Source of the DNA: Pseudochelatococcus lubricantis | Lineage (GTDB): Bacteria > Pseudomonadota > Alphaproteobacteria > Rhizobiales > Beijerinckiaceae | Assembly: GCF_011762225.1 (NCBI RefSeq) | Contig: NZ_JAASQI010000005.1 | Coordinates: 1-64,000 of the forward strand | Reading direction: 5' to 3' | DNA: 64,000 nt | Shown here: piece by piece, positions 32,925-40,386 of the stretch | Layout of the letters: every line of letters starts with the position of its first letter | Position numbering within the stretch: position 1 is the first letter of the stretch | Made by a program: the position numbers and the translations under genes | The notes under the pieces: model-generated | What the model saw: the letters and a program-made list of their open reading frames with translations, nothing else | Database searches by the model: none | What the model was told of the DNA's origin: nothing

Positions 32925-33731
32925 TCAGACCGTTGCCGGCGGCGGTGCGTCGCTCTCCTGCGTCCGGCGCAGGCGCGTGCGATCCTGCATGTTGGCATAT
33001 TCCGGGCGGGCGGGATCGATTGCCGCAACGACGATCGCCGGTTGTCCGCGCCGGGCGCGGACGAGGAAGTTGCCGTCCGGCCCGATGACGCCACCGGGCA
33101 GGCCGCGGCTGGTGGCGACTGGCGTCGATAGCCCGATCCACAGCGCGTTGATCGCCGCGTGGGCCTGTGCCTCGATGGCGACGATCGCTTCCTCGGCATA
33201 GCAGGACAGCAGTACCACGTCCGTGGAGAGACGCTCGTAGGCGGCGAAGAGTTCCGGATAGTGCACCTCCGTCGACAGCGCGCAACCGAAGCGATAGCCG
33301 TCAACGACGAAGCTGGTCGACGTGACGCCCGGTGTATACCAGAGGCTGGATCCGTCGCTGGCGCACAGGCGCTTGTCGTAGCGCGTGACGATCACGCCCT
33401 TGTCCGAGATGACATAGAGGCTGTTGTGCGGCTCCTGCGGCGGCGGCAGGCGGTGGTTGCTGCCGATGACGGTCCACAGCCCGAGCTTGCGGGCATGGTC
33501 GGCCGTTTCCGTGAGTTCGGCGTCGAGCGCCTCCCAGTCCACGCGGTGCCAGTTGTTGATCTGGTTTCTGGCGCGGCCGGAAAGAGCGCATTCGGTGAAG
33601 TGGATAAGGCGCGCCCCCTTTTCGCTGGCGCGTTGCATCAGCGCGCGCACATGGCGGCCGTTGGCATGAACGTCTGCCGTTATGTGGCTTTGCGCCGCTG
33701 CGATAATCAATGGTTTCACGAGATTCGTCAT
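32925..33731 (-). CDS. Nitrilase-fold carbon-nitrogen hydrolase family protein, Ser in place of catalytic Cys (268 aa)
   Basis: The protein covers the whole alpha-beta-beta-alpha nitrilase domain. The catalytic Glu is in IHFTECALSG and the catalytic Lys in TRYDKRLCASDGS. The third position, normally Cys six residues before the Pro of PE (xxCxExxxPE), reads CALSTEVHYPELF, so Ser (codon TCG) occupies it. A Cys lies three residues earlier. Later segments LSTPVATSRGLPGGVIGPDG and AIVVAAIDPARPEY are normal. It may be inactive, have altered chemistry, or be a regulatory homologue. The substrate is unknown. The gene stands alone, followed by palindromes and preceded by an AT-rich stretch. Confidence 0.82.
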   Translation of the reverse strand: MTNLVKPLIIAAAQSHITADVHANGRHVRALMQRASEKGARLIHFTECALSGRARNQINNWHRVDWEALDAELTETADHARKLGLWTVIGSNHRLPPPQEPHNSLYVISDKGVIVTRYDKRLCASDGSSLWYTPGVTSTSFVVDGYRFGCALSTEVHYPELFAAYERLSTDVVLLSCYAEEAIVAIEAQAHAAINALWIGLSTPVATSRGLPGGVIGPDGNFLVRARRGQPAIVVAAIDPARPEYANMQDRTRLRRTQESDAPPPATV

Positions 33732-34017
33732 CGCTGAATCGTGACGGTTTTACGACGATCTGCCAAGCCCGCGCGGTGCATATCATCAAAAAAATATCGC
33801 ATGCTGGAATTGGCGAAATTTTTATAATAATTCTGAATAGTTGGAAGATTATTATAAGTATTTACCATATTATAAGTTTTATTCGCAACTACTAGCGGTA
33901 GTTCGGCACGCTGATGTTGGGGCGCGATCCGATTTATAAAGCCGGATCGTCTCATAAAGTCTTTGATTTAGAGAGATTTATTGCCGATAGGATGGCCTCC
34001 GGCGATCGGAAAACGCT
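33732..34017. other. AT-rich intergenic stretch
   Basis: 286 bp between the nitrilase-fold gene and the three-repeat protein. The section 33780-33960 is strikingly AT-rich compared with its surroundings. Short open frames exist on both strands but have no ribosome site or recognisable product. It probably holds the promoter of the nitrilase-fold gene. Its composition resembles the spacer DNA around 37.0-38.15 kb. Confidence 0.5.
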
Positions 34018-35043
34018 CTAACGCCCGACAATCTCGACATCGTTATCGATGCCGCTCCTGACGGTAAAATCGCGCGAATAGACCTGCCCCTCGTGGCGGG
34101 CGACCACGACATAATCTCCCTCGGCGAGGATGAGCGACGTGAATGCGCCCACTTCCTCGTGGATCGTGTCCCCGCCGGGGGTCAGCACGCTGAAGGCGGT
34201 GCCGGCGAACGCTTCCGCGCCCTCGCCAGCGACGAGCTTCAAGGTGACGCGCGCTCCGCGATGGTTGATCGTCGCGTCCGTCACCTTGCCCGCCTCGACC
34301 GAAAGGTCGGCGCGCGCGATGGCGTTCGACGTACCGTAGTTCGACACCACGTGATAATCGCCCGCCGGCAGTCGCACGATTTCGCCGGAGCGGATGTTCT
34401 CCGTCACCAGCCGACCTTCCGGATTGTTCTGTTCGGGAAGGTAGACCGAATAGGTGAGGTCCTGATCCGGAATCGCCTCCTTGCCGACCGCGCCGGTGAC
34501 GCGCAGCCCGCCAGCGGCGATCGCCAGCCGCGAAACGGAATCCGCGCGCAGGGCAACGCGCGCCATGGCGCTCGCGAAGCCGTAGGAAACGTGGACGATG
34601 TAGTTTCCCTGTGGCAGGGACTGGCGCGGCGTGGCCTCCGTCAGCTCGGACACCGGCGTCGGCGCGGCGCCGGGCGTCACCGCGTAGATGCGCCATACCA
34701 GCCCGGACTGGATCGGCATCTCGCTGCCAGCGAGTGTCGCCGCCAGCGAAAGCGCGTGGGTCATCTGCGGCCCGCCCTGAAGCGCCTGTGGCAACGTCTT
34801 CGGCGCATCGCTGGCCGGGCTCTCCATCCGCAGCGCAGGGCCCTCGACGGGGGGCGTCGGGCTCTCCATGGGAAGCGCAGGGGTGATGGGAATGGCCTTC
34901 GGCGGTTCGTACCGTTCCTGCCCGCGCGCGATGTCGCACGGCTGCACGGCGACAAGCGCCATCACGGTGGCCACCGCCGCCCGGCCGCGCCATGATGTGC
35001 CACGCGCGGCGCCGTGTTGCGGCCTATGGCGGGCGGAAACCAT
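34018..35043 (-). CDS. Secreted protein with three tandem beta-rich repeats (341 aa)
   Basis: No named family is assigned. An N-terminal hydrophobic segment (AAVATVMALVAVQPC) suggests export. A Pro/Glu-rich linker covers residues 45-90. Three repeats of about 70 residues follow (110-180, 190-260, 275-341). Each has a core like GNYIVHVSYGFASAMARV, GDYHVVSNYGTSNAIARA or GDYVVVARHEGQVYSRDF and then a short beta stretch. The pattern resembles PEGA or carboxypeptidase-regulatory-like repeats found on cell surfaces. It is followed directly by nadK on the same strand, with 3 bp between them. Confidence 0.65.
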   Translation of the reverse strand: MVSARHRPQHGAARGTSWRGRAAVATVMALVAVQPCDIARGQERYEPPKAIPITPALPMESPTPPVEGPALRMESPASDAPKTLPQALQGGPQMTHALSLAATLAGSEMPIQSGLVWRIYAVTPGAAPTPVSELTEATPRQSLPQGNYIVHVSYGFASAMARVALRADSVSRLAIAAGGLRVTGAVGKEAIPDQDLTYSVYLPEQNNPEGRLVTENIRSGEIVRLPAGDYHVVSNYGTSNAIARADLSVEAGKVTDATINHRGARVTLKLVAGEGAEAFAGTAFSVLTPGGDTIHEEVGAFTSLILAEGDYVVVARHEGQVYSRDFTVRSGIDNDVEIVGR

Positions 35044-35046
35044 GCC

Positions 35047-35880
35047 TCAATATCCGAACTGGGCGCGCAGGATGCGCTCATCGAGGCTGTGACCGGAGTC
35101 GTGGAGCATGACCAGTTCCACCTCACGGTCGAGCGCGATATCCACGAAGGCGACCGAGAGGACTTCCGTGTGATCCGCCACGGCGTTCACCGGCCGCTTG
35201 TCGGCCTCCAGCACGTCGAAGCGCAGGCGGGCATGGTCGGGCAGCAACGCGCCGCGCCAGTGCCGTGGGCGGAAGGCGGAGATGGGCGTCAGCGCCAGCA
35301 GGGGCGCGTTGAGCGGCAGGATCGGCCCGTTGGCTGAAAGGTTGTAGGCGGTGGACCCAGCGGGCGTCGCCACCATGATGCCGTCGGCGATGAGTTCCCT
35401 GAGCCGCACCTCGCCATCGACCCAAACCCTGATTTTGGCCGCCTGGTAGGTCTGGCGCGACAGGAAGACCTCGTTGATACCCCAGGCGCGGAATTCCTGT
35501 CCGTGAATGTCGTGGGCAACCATCAGCAGCGGATGGACGACACTGCGCTGGGCTACGGCGAGGCGCTCCATCAGCCCTTCTTCCCTGAACTCGTTCATCA
35601 GGAAGCCGACAGAGCCGCGGTTCATGCCGTAGATCGGCTTTCCGGTGCCCATGAAACGGTGCAGGGTCTGCAGCATGAGGCCATCGCCGCCGAGCGCGAT
35701 CACGATGTCGGCGTCGTCCGGCGCGCTGGCGCCGTACCGCTCCTTCAGGCGGCCGGCGGCTGCCTGCGCCTCCGCGGTGTCGCTCGCGACGAAGGCCACC
35801 GCGGGCGAGTCCGGCGGCCGGTAACCGGGGAGGGCGGCGCCTTGCGGCGTTTCGTCGCTGTATGCCTGATCCACTGACAT
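35047..35880 (-). CDS. nadK: NAD kinase (277 aa)
   Basis: NadK phosphorylates NAD+ to NADP+. The motifs are VIALGGDGLMLQTLHRFM (GGDG with the catalytic Asp), YGMNRGSVGFLMN, NEVFLSRQT and ATPAGSTAYNLSANGPILPL. The first 25 residues are a variable leader. ATG 35880 gives family-like length; an upstream in-frame start at 36075 would overlap no conserved sequence. The stop at 35047 abuts the next gene on the same strand. Confidence 0.95.
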   Translation of the reverse strand: MSVDQAYSDETPQGAALPGYRPPDSPAVAFVASDTAEAQAAAGRLKERYGASAPDDADIVIALGGDGLMLQTLHRFMGTGKPIYGMNRGSVGFLMNEFREEGLMERLAVAQRSVVHPLLMVAHDIHGQEFRAWGINEVFLSRQTYQAAKIRVWVDGEVRLRELIADGIMVATPAGSTAYNLSANGPILPLNAPLLALTPISAFRPRHWRGALLPDHARLRFDVLEADKRPVNAVADHTEVLSVAFVDIALDREVELVMLHDSGHSLDERILRAQFGY

Positions 35881-35998
35881 GACGATCCGTGACTGTCGGC
35901 GGCGGGCGTGAAATGCCCTGCCGTGGCCATAACAGATAGCCGCAGAAGATGCCGCGTCAAAGGAAAAAGAAGCGCGGCGCGGCGGGTTGGGGCGCCGG

Positions 35999-36331
35999 TT
36001 ACCGGCCGTCCCTGTCCGCGTCCCGGGCCGAAGGCTCGCCCCTTTCCCTGTGCGAAAGGATGACGTATTCGGCATCGATGACCTGATCGCCCCCGGACCG
36101 CCCGGCGCGGGACGCCGATTCGCCGCGCCAGTAGGCGAGGAAGCGCCAGATCAGCCCGCCGACCAGCACTGCCGGGAAAATCAGCAGGAACGCGCTCACA
36201 GCGACCACAGCCAGCGTCAGCATGAGCGTGGCCGCAACCGCGAAAGCCAGCACAAGCTGCCAGCGCTTCAGTCTGACTGCCCGCATCCTGGTGAAACCGT
36301 ATCGGCCTGTATTAAACGGACCATGCGTCAT
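35999..36331 (-). CDS. Conserved small membrane protein (110 aa)
   Basis: Two adjacent hydrophobic segments (LVLAFAVAATLMLTLAVVAV and FLLIFPAVLVGGLIWRFL) form a membrane hairpin around residues 22-65. A polar tail with VIDAEYVIL near the C-terminus follows. The function is unknown. ATG 36331 follows GGAAG; other in-frame codons lie upstream (36355, and TTG at 36394). It precedes nadK on the same strand with 118 bp between them. Confidence 0.65.
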   Translation of the reverse strand: MTHGPFNTGRYGFTRMRAVRLKRWQLVLAFAVAATLMLTLAVVAVSAFLLIFPAVLVGGLIWRFLAYWRGESASRAGRSGGDQVIDAEYVILSHRERGEPSARDADRDGR

Positions 36332-36487
36332 GCGTGTCTTCCATCCCTCGTCCATGCCGGACGCCTTCCTGATTCCCGGCCCGTGGCGCCGCAACGCCGG
36401 AGCCGGGCAAAACGATCAGCTTCATATGGTGGCACGATAGCCTTGCGCCAAGATATCCGCGTCATCGTCGTCCGCAGCGGCATCTTG

Positions 36488-36970
36488 TCAGACGCGCTTC
36501 AGCAAGCCCCCCATGAGGTCGGTCGCCGAGACGGCGGAGGGGCCGGGGGATTTGTCCGCCCCGGAGAAGGCACCGGAAGCCGCATATCGCCGCCACGTCT
36601 CGATGGTTTCGAGATTCTCCTTCACGAAAGCGTTGAACCGCTCCTGCTCAAGTCCAGCGAGGGAAACGGTGTTGACGAAAAACAGGAGATCGAAATCCCT
36701 GTTGAACCCCGCACAGCCTTTGCCGGCCAGCGACCAGCCCAGGCTCAGCTCCAGAAAACCCGCATAGAGATCCGCGTCGTGGTCGATCGCCGTGTTGATC
36801 ACCGGCCCGTACATCGCGATCAGATGCTTGTCCCTGTCGTGCCGGAACCCGGTGAGAATGTCGTCGAACATGAGAATGGCTCCTCCGTTCTCGTCGAAGG
36901 CGACATCCCGGAGGCCGATCGATCGGCCGAAGCCATCGATCAGTTCATCGGCATCGGCGGCGGCTACCAT
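36488..36970 (-). CDS. CesT/Tir-like type III secretion chaperone (160 aa)
   Basis: The protein looks like a class I secretion chaperone: small, acidic, with the alpha-beta-beta-beta-alpha-beta-beta-alpha pattern. ELIDGFGRSIGL is the first helix, and AILMFDDIL, KHLIAMYGPVI and FDLLFFVNTVSL are strands. ADLYAGFLELSLGWSLAG is the dimerisation helix and ERFNAFVKENLETIETWRR the last helix. The C-terminal ~30 residues are flexible. ATG 36970 follows AGGAGAAAGAC. It lies downstream of, and on the same strand as, the candidate effector, 135 bp away. No secretion apparatus genes are in the window. Confidence 0.7.
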   Translation of the reverse strand: MVAAADADELIDGFGRSIGLRDVAFDENGGAILMFDDILTGFRHDRDKHLIAMYGPVINTAIDHDADLYAGFLELSLGWSLAGKGCAGFNRDFDLLFFVNTVSLAGLEQERFNAFVKENLETIETWRRYAASGAFSGADKSPGPSAVSATDLMGGLLKRV

Positions 36971-37007
36971 GTCTTTCTCCTGTATTCGTCTCAGCGGACG
37001 AAACTTC

Positions 37008-37026
37008 CGCAAAATTAAATTTTGCG
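37008..37026. repeat. Inverted repeat between effector and chaperone genes
   Basis: CGCAAAAT-TAA-ATTTTGCG is a perfect 8-bp palindrome 38 bp upstream of the chaperone start. It could be an operator or an RNA hairpin separating the two genes. Confidence 0.5.
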
Positions 37027-37105
37027 CAAAAGTTTCAATTATGGCCTTTAAAAGTGTATATTTTGCGTATTAAAAAATGAATTAATATGAAAATTATTAT
37101 CTTTT

Positions 37106-37954
37106 CTATGAAAAAAATATTCCATCAACATCGTGATTTATGATTCTCAAATCGTCTGTCGACTCTTTTATGGGTCGCCATTTTACAATAGTATTCTCAT
37201 CCGATGTCGCGGTTTTCTGCAGCTCGACCAGAAACGTATTCATGGCGGATGTCGCGCGCCGGAGGCGCTCCACATGTGCGTCCTGCAGCTCGCCCCTGGA
37301 GAGAAGGTGTTGCGCCTTCTGCATGCTCGCCTCGATCTTGCTCTGGATCGCGACGGTGTCGCCTTTCAACTGGCTGAAGACCTTCTTCACGCCCGATTGA
37401 AACACGCCTTCCTTCATGTCGGCGGTTTTTTCATCGCGCCATCCGTAGTAGGCGCCGCCTGCTGTCAGGACGACGCCGATCGCCGCCGCAAGGGGAACAA
37501 CGCTGCCCATGCTTGACACGCAGAGAACCACGATAGCAACAGTCAGCAGGGCAAGCCCGACAGCAAGGCCGACTTTCGCGGCGAGTTTGGTGTTCTCGCG
37601 GTTTTGATAGTTCAGGGCATTGGTGGCGTCGCTGATATCCGGGAACTGGTCTATCTTAAGCTTAAGAAGCTCTTTCTTCTCCGCTTTGGAGAAGTGCATG
37701 ACCTTCATGTTGTTGAGCGATTCCCACAGCGCGCCGCCCTTTTTGACGTCATCGGCGATGCTGACCAGCTTGTCTTTCAGTTGCCGGCTGACCTGTTTGC
37801 CGTAGCCGGGGCCGCCCATATAATCAAGCGCGTCATCGATAGCCCGGTGCATATTGTTATCGTTCAGGCCCAGTCTCGGTTGCTTTTGATTCAAATCGGC
37901 CAATGAATAACTTGTATTCCGACTCGAATGGGTACTTGCTGATAGCTCAGTCAT
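37106..37954 (-). CDS. Candidate type III secreted effector with two membrane segments (282 aa)
   Basis: No named family is recognised. The first 30 residues are rich in Ser, Thr, Asn and Gln (MTELSASTHSSRNTSYSLAD), typical of type III secretion signals. Residues 50-125 are charged and helical. Residues 127-172 form a hydrophobic hairpin (AVGLALLTVAIVVLC and VVPLAAAIGVVLTAGGA). A helical, probably coiled-coil tail follows (185-255). The layout resembles effectors that insert into host membranes. GGGGATTTATT precedes the ATG. Its base composition is clearly lower in GC than its neighbours, and its flanks are AT-rich, implying transfer. The adjacent chaperone supports the secretion idea; the function is unknown. 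Confidence 0.6.
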   Translation of the reverse strand: MTELSASTHSSRNTSYSLADLNQKQPRLGLNDNNMHRAIDDALDYMGGPGYGKQVSRQLKDKLVSIADDVKKGGALWESLNNMKVMHFSKAEKKELLKLKIDQFPDISDATNALNYQNRENTKLAAKVGLAVGLALLTVAIVVLCVSSMGSVVPLAAAIGVVLTAGGAYYGWRDEKTADMKEGVFQSGVKKVFSQLKGDTVAIQSKIEASMQKAQHLLSRGELQDAHVERLRRATSAMNTFLVELQKTATSDENTIVKWRPIKESTDDLRIINHDVDGIFFS

Positions 37955-38364
37955 AATAAATCCCCGAAATAGGAAAATTTATAAGGTCGATGAAATGACG
38001 TAAAATTGAAGATAATTCGCACCATATATCACCAATAAAATATTTCAAGTGTCTTTTATGTAGCTGGCAAATTTATATAAATACTATATTTAATTTACGA
38101 TTATAAGAATAATTCAATTTTAGTCTAATAATATATCTGTCATATTATTTGATTTCAGGTTCTGGCCAATGGGAATGTATCTCCCCGCGAGATAATGCAA
38201 GCGTCAAGGCTTGCTGCAATTTGCCGCTGAACGTGCGCATCGGGGGCGGTGCGGACTTTCGGGTGATATCGCTTGACGTCCGGCGCTTTCGCCGGTCAAC
38301 TTCACCGCAGCCTTGGTGCCCCCCGGCGGGCGCCGTCCCGCAAATCCGCGCACGAGAGGCCGCC
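37955..38364. other. Effector upstream region and AT/GC junction
   Basis: 410 bp without a confident gene. 37955-38155 is extremely AT-rich and must hold the effector promoter; I see no TtsI-type box or other known operator. Composition switches abruptly to GC-rich near 38155, which is a likely boundary of the acquired segment. The remaining 200 bp lead to the speB start. Confidence 0.5.
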
Positions 38365-39318
38365 TTGTCCGACGATCCTATCCGCCCCCGCCCCACCGAC
38401 AACGCTTTTCTCGGCGATCTCAGGGGCGGGTCGGCCGAGCCGACCTATTCCGGCGCGCTTTCCTTCATGCGCCGCCGCTTCAGCCGCGACATTGACGGCG
38501 CGGATGCCGTCGTCTGGGGCATTCCGTTTGATTGCGCCACTTCAAACCGTCCGGGCACGCGATTCGGGCCGCAGGCTATCCGGCGCGCTTCGGCGATCTT
38601 CGACGGCGATCCGCAGTTTCCTTCCGGGCTTGATCCGTTCGACGCGCTGACCGTGGTCGACTGGGGCGACTGTTCGTTCGACTACAGGCATATCGAGCAG
38701 GCGCCGGGGCTGATCGAGGCGCAGGCGGGCGAGATACTGGCCTCGGGCGTGCAACTGATCACGCTCGGTGGTGATCATTCCATTACCCTGCCGCTGCTGC
38801 GTGCCCACGTGGCACTGCACGGGCCGCTGGCGCTGGTGCAGTTCGACGCCCATCAGGATACCTGGGAGGCGGACGGCGGCATGTCGCATGGCACCTTCGT
38901 CACGCAGGCGGAGGCAGAGGGGCTGATCGATACCGGCAGCTCGATCCAGATCGGCGTGCGCACCCTTGCCCCCGACGATTTCGGCATCGAAATCATAGAT
39001 GCCTATGAGGCGCGTGTGCTGGGAGCGGCAGGAATCGCGGAACGTGTGCGCGAGCGCGTGGGGGCACTGCCGGCCTATCTCTCCTTCGATATCGATGCGC
39101 TCGATCCCGCCTTCGCGCCGGGAACCGGCACGCCTGTGTCGGGCGGGCTCGCCGCCGTGGACGCGCTGATGGTGCTGTGGGCGCTGCGTGGCCTCGACTG
39201 GCGGGGCATGGATGTCGTCGAGGTGTCGCCGCCCTACGACCATGCCGACATCACGGCCATCGCCGGCGCCACGGTGGTGCAGCACTATCTGCAAATTCTC
39301 GCCGAGAAGGTGCGCTGA
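38365..39318 (+). CDS. speB: Agmatinase / ureohydrolase (317 aa)
   Basis: The arginase-fold hydrolase has all manganese motifs: LITLGGDHSITLPLL, ALVQFDAHQDTWE and SFDIDALDPAFAPGTGTPV. GIPFDCATSNRPGTRFGP is the N-terminal substrate loop typical of agmatinase rather than arginase; guanidinobutyrase remains possible. The chosen start is TTG 38365, six bases after GAGAGG; the frame is open back to 38149, but that part has unlike composition. It lies upstream of argC in the same direction. Confidence 0.9.
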   Translation: MSDDPIRPRPTDNAFLGDLRGGSAEPTYSGALSFMRRRFSRDIDGADAVVWGIPFDCATSNRPGTRFGPQAIRRASAIFDGDPQFPSGLDPFDALTVVDWGDCSFDYRHIEQAPGLIEAQAGEILASGVQLITLGGDHSITLPLLRAHVALHGPLALVQFDAHQDTWEADGGMSHGTFVTQAEAEGLIDTGSSIQIGVRTLAPDDFGIEIIDAYEARVLGAAGIAERVRERVGALPAYLSFDIDALDPAFAPGTGTPVSGGLAAVDALMVLWALRGLDWRGMDVVEVSPPYDHADITAIAGATVVQHYLQILAEKVR

Positions 39319-39395
39319 GCGTCGGCGTGCGCATGCGCTCTTGACAGGCGGACCGGCTGCCGCCATGCCGGAAACAGTCACAGCAGGGGTCTATC

Positions 39396-40346
39396 ATGTC
39401 CGACCAGACGCATCCGACCGCCGGCGCCCGGCCGCGCGTATTCATCGATGGCGAAGCGGGAACCACGGGGCTCGGCATCCGCACGCGCCTCGATGAACTC
39501 GGCCTCGTCGACGTCATCAGCATCGCGCCCGAGAAGCGCAAGGATGCGGATGCGCGCCGCGAGATGATGCGCGCCGCCGACCTCATCATTCTGTGCCTGC
39601 CGGATGACGCCGCGCGCGAGGCCGTGAGCCTCGCGGCCTCGCTGGGCGATGAGGCGCCGCGCGTGCTCGACGCGAGTACCGCGCACCGGGTGAGCGAGGG
39701 CTGGACCTACGGCTTTCCGGAAATGGCGGAAGGGCAGGCGGAGGCGATTGCCGGCGCATCCCATGTCGCCAATCCCGGCTGCTATGCCACCGGCGCGATC
39801 GCGCTGCTGCGCCCGCTCGTTGAGCGCGGGCTGCTTCCGGTCGATTTCCCCGTCGCGATCAATGCGGTGAGCGGCTATTCGGGCGGCGGGCGGTCGATGA
39901 TCGAGGATTACGAGGCGGCGCGGGCGCCGGCGTTCGAGCTTTACGGGCTCGGGCTGAAGCACAAGCATCTGCCGGAGATCCGCGCCTACGGCCTGCTGGC
40001 CCGCCAGCCGATCTTCGTGCCGTCCGTCGGGAACTTCCGGCAGGGCATGTTGGTCAGCCTGCCGCTCTTCTTGCGCGATCTGCCCGGCGCGCCGTCCGCC
40101 GCGGACCTGCATGCCGCGCTCGCCGCGCATTACGAGGGCGCGCGCAACGTTGCGGTGGCGCCGCAGGAGGAAGCGGACGCCGGCCGGATCGAGGCGCTGG
40201 CGCTCAACGACACGGATCGGCTCGACATCCACGTGTTCGGCAACGCGGAACACGGCCAGGCGGTGCTGGTGGCGCGCCTCGACAATCTGGGCAAGGGCGC
40301 ATCCGGCGCGGCCGTCCAGAACCTGCGGCTGATGCTCGGCGTGTGA
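39396..40346 (+). CDS. argC: N-acetyl-gamma-glutamyl-phosphate reductase, type 2 (316 aa)
   Basis: ArgC reduces N-acetylglutamyl phosphate with NADPH in arginine synthesis. VFIDGEAGTTGLGIRTRL is the NADPH-binding start of the short type 2 form. HVANPGCYATGAIALLRPL contains the catalytic Cys, and LKHKHLPEIRAYG a catalytic His. At 316 aa it fits type 2 rather than the ~345-aa type 1. It follows speB by 77 bp, placing arginine-related genes together. Confidence 0.95.
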   Translation: MSDQTHPTAGARPRVFIDGEAGTTGLGIRTRLDELGLVDVISIAPEKRKDADARREMMRAADLIILCLPDDAAREAVSLAASLGDEAPRVLDASTAHRVSEGWTYGFPEMAEGQAEAIAGASHVANPGCYATGAIALLRPLVERGLLPVDFPVAINAVSGYSGGGRSMIEDYEAARAPAFELYGLGLKHKHLPEIRAYGLLARQPIFVPSVGNFRQGMLVSLPLFLRDLPGAPSAADLHAALAAHYEGARNVAVAPQEEADAGRIEALALNDTDRLDIHVFGNAEHGQAVLVARLDNLGKGASGAAVQNLRLMLGV

Positions 40347-40386
40347 CGATCGCCGCCCTGCCGGGGCGGCGCGTGCCAGTCACTCG

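Noticed and set aside
33728-33955. Short AT-rich frames on both strands upstream of the nitrilase-fold gene.
   Set aside because: No ribosome binding sites and no recognisable domains; better explained as promoter-containing spacer.
37955-38150. A TtsI-type box (rhizobial type III regulator site) upstream of the effector gene.
   Set aside because: I looked for the consensus pattern and did not find a convincing match in the AT-rich sequence.
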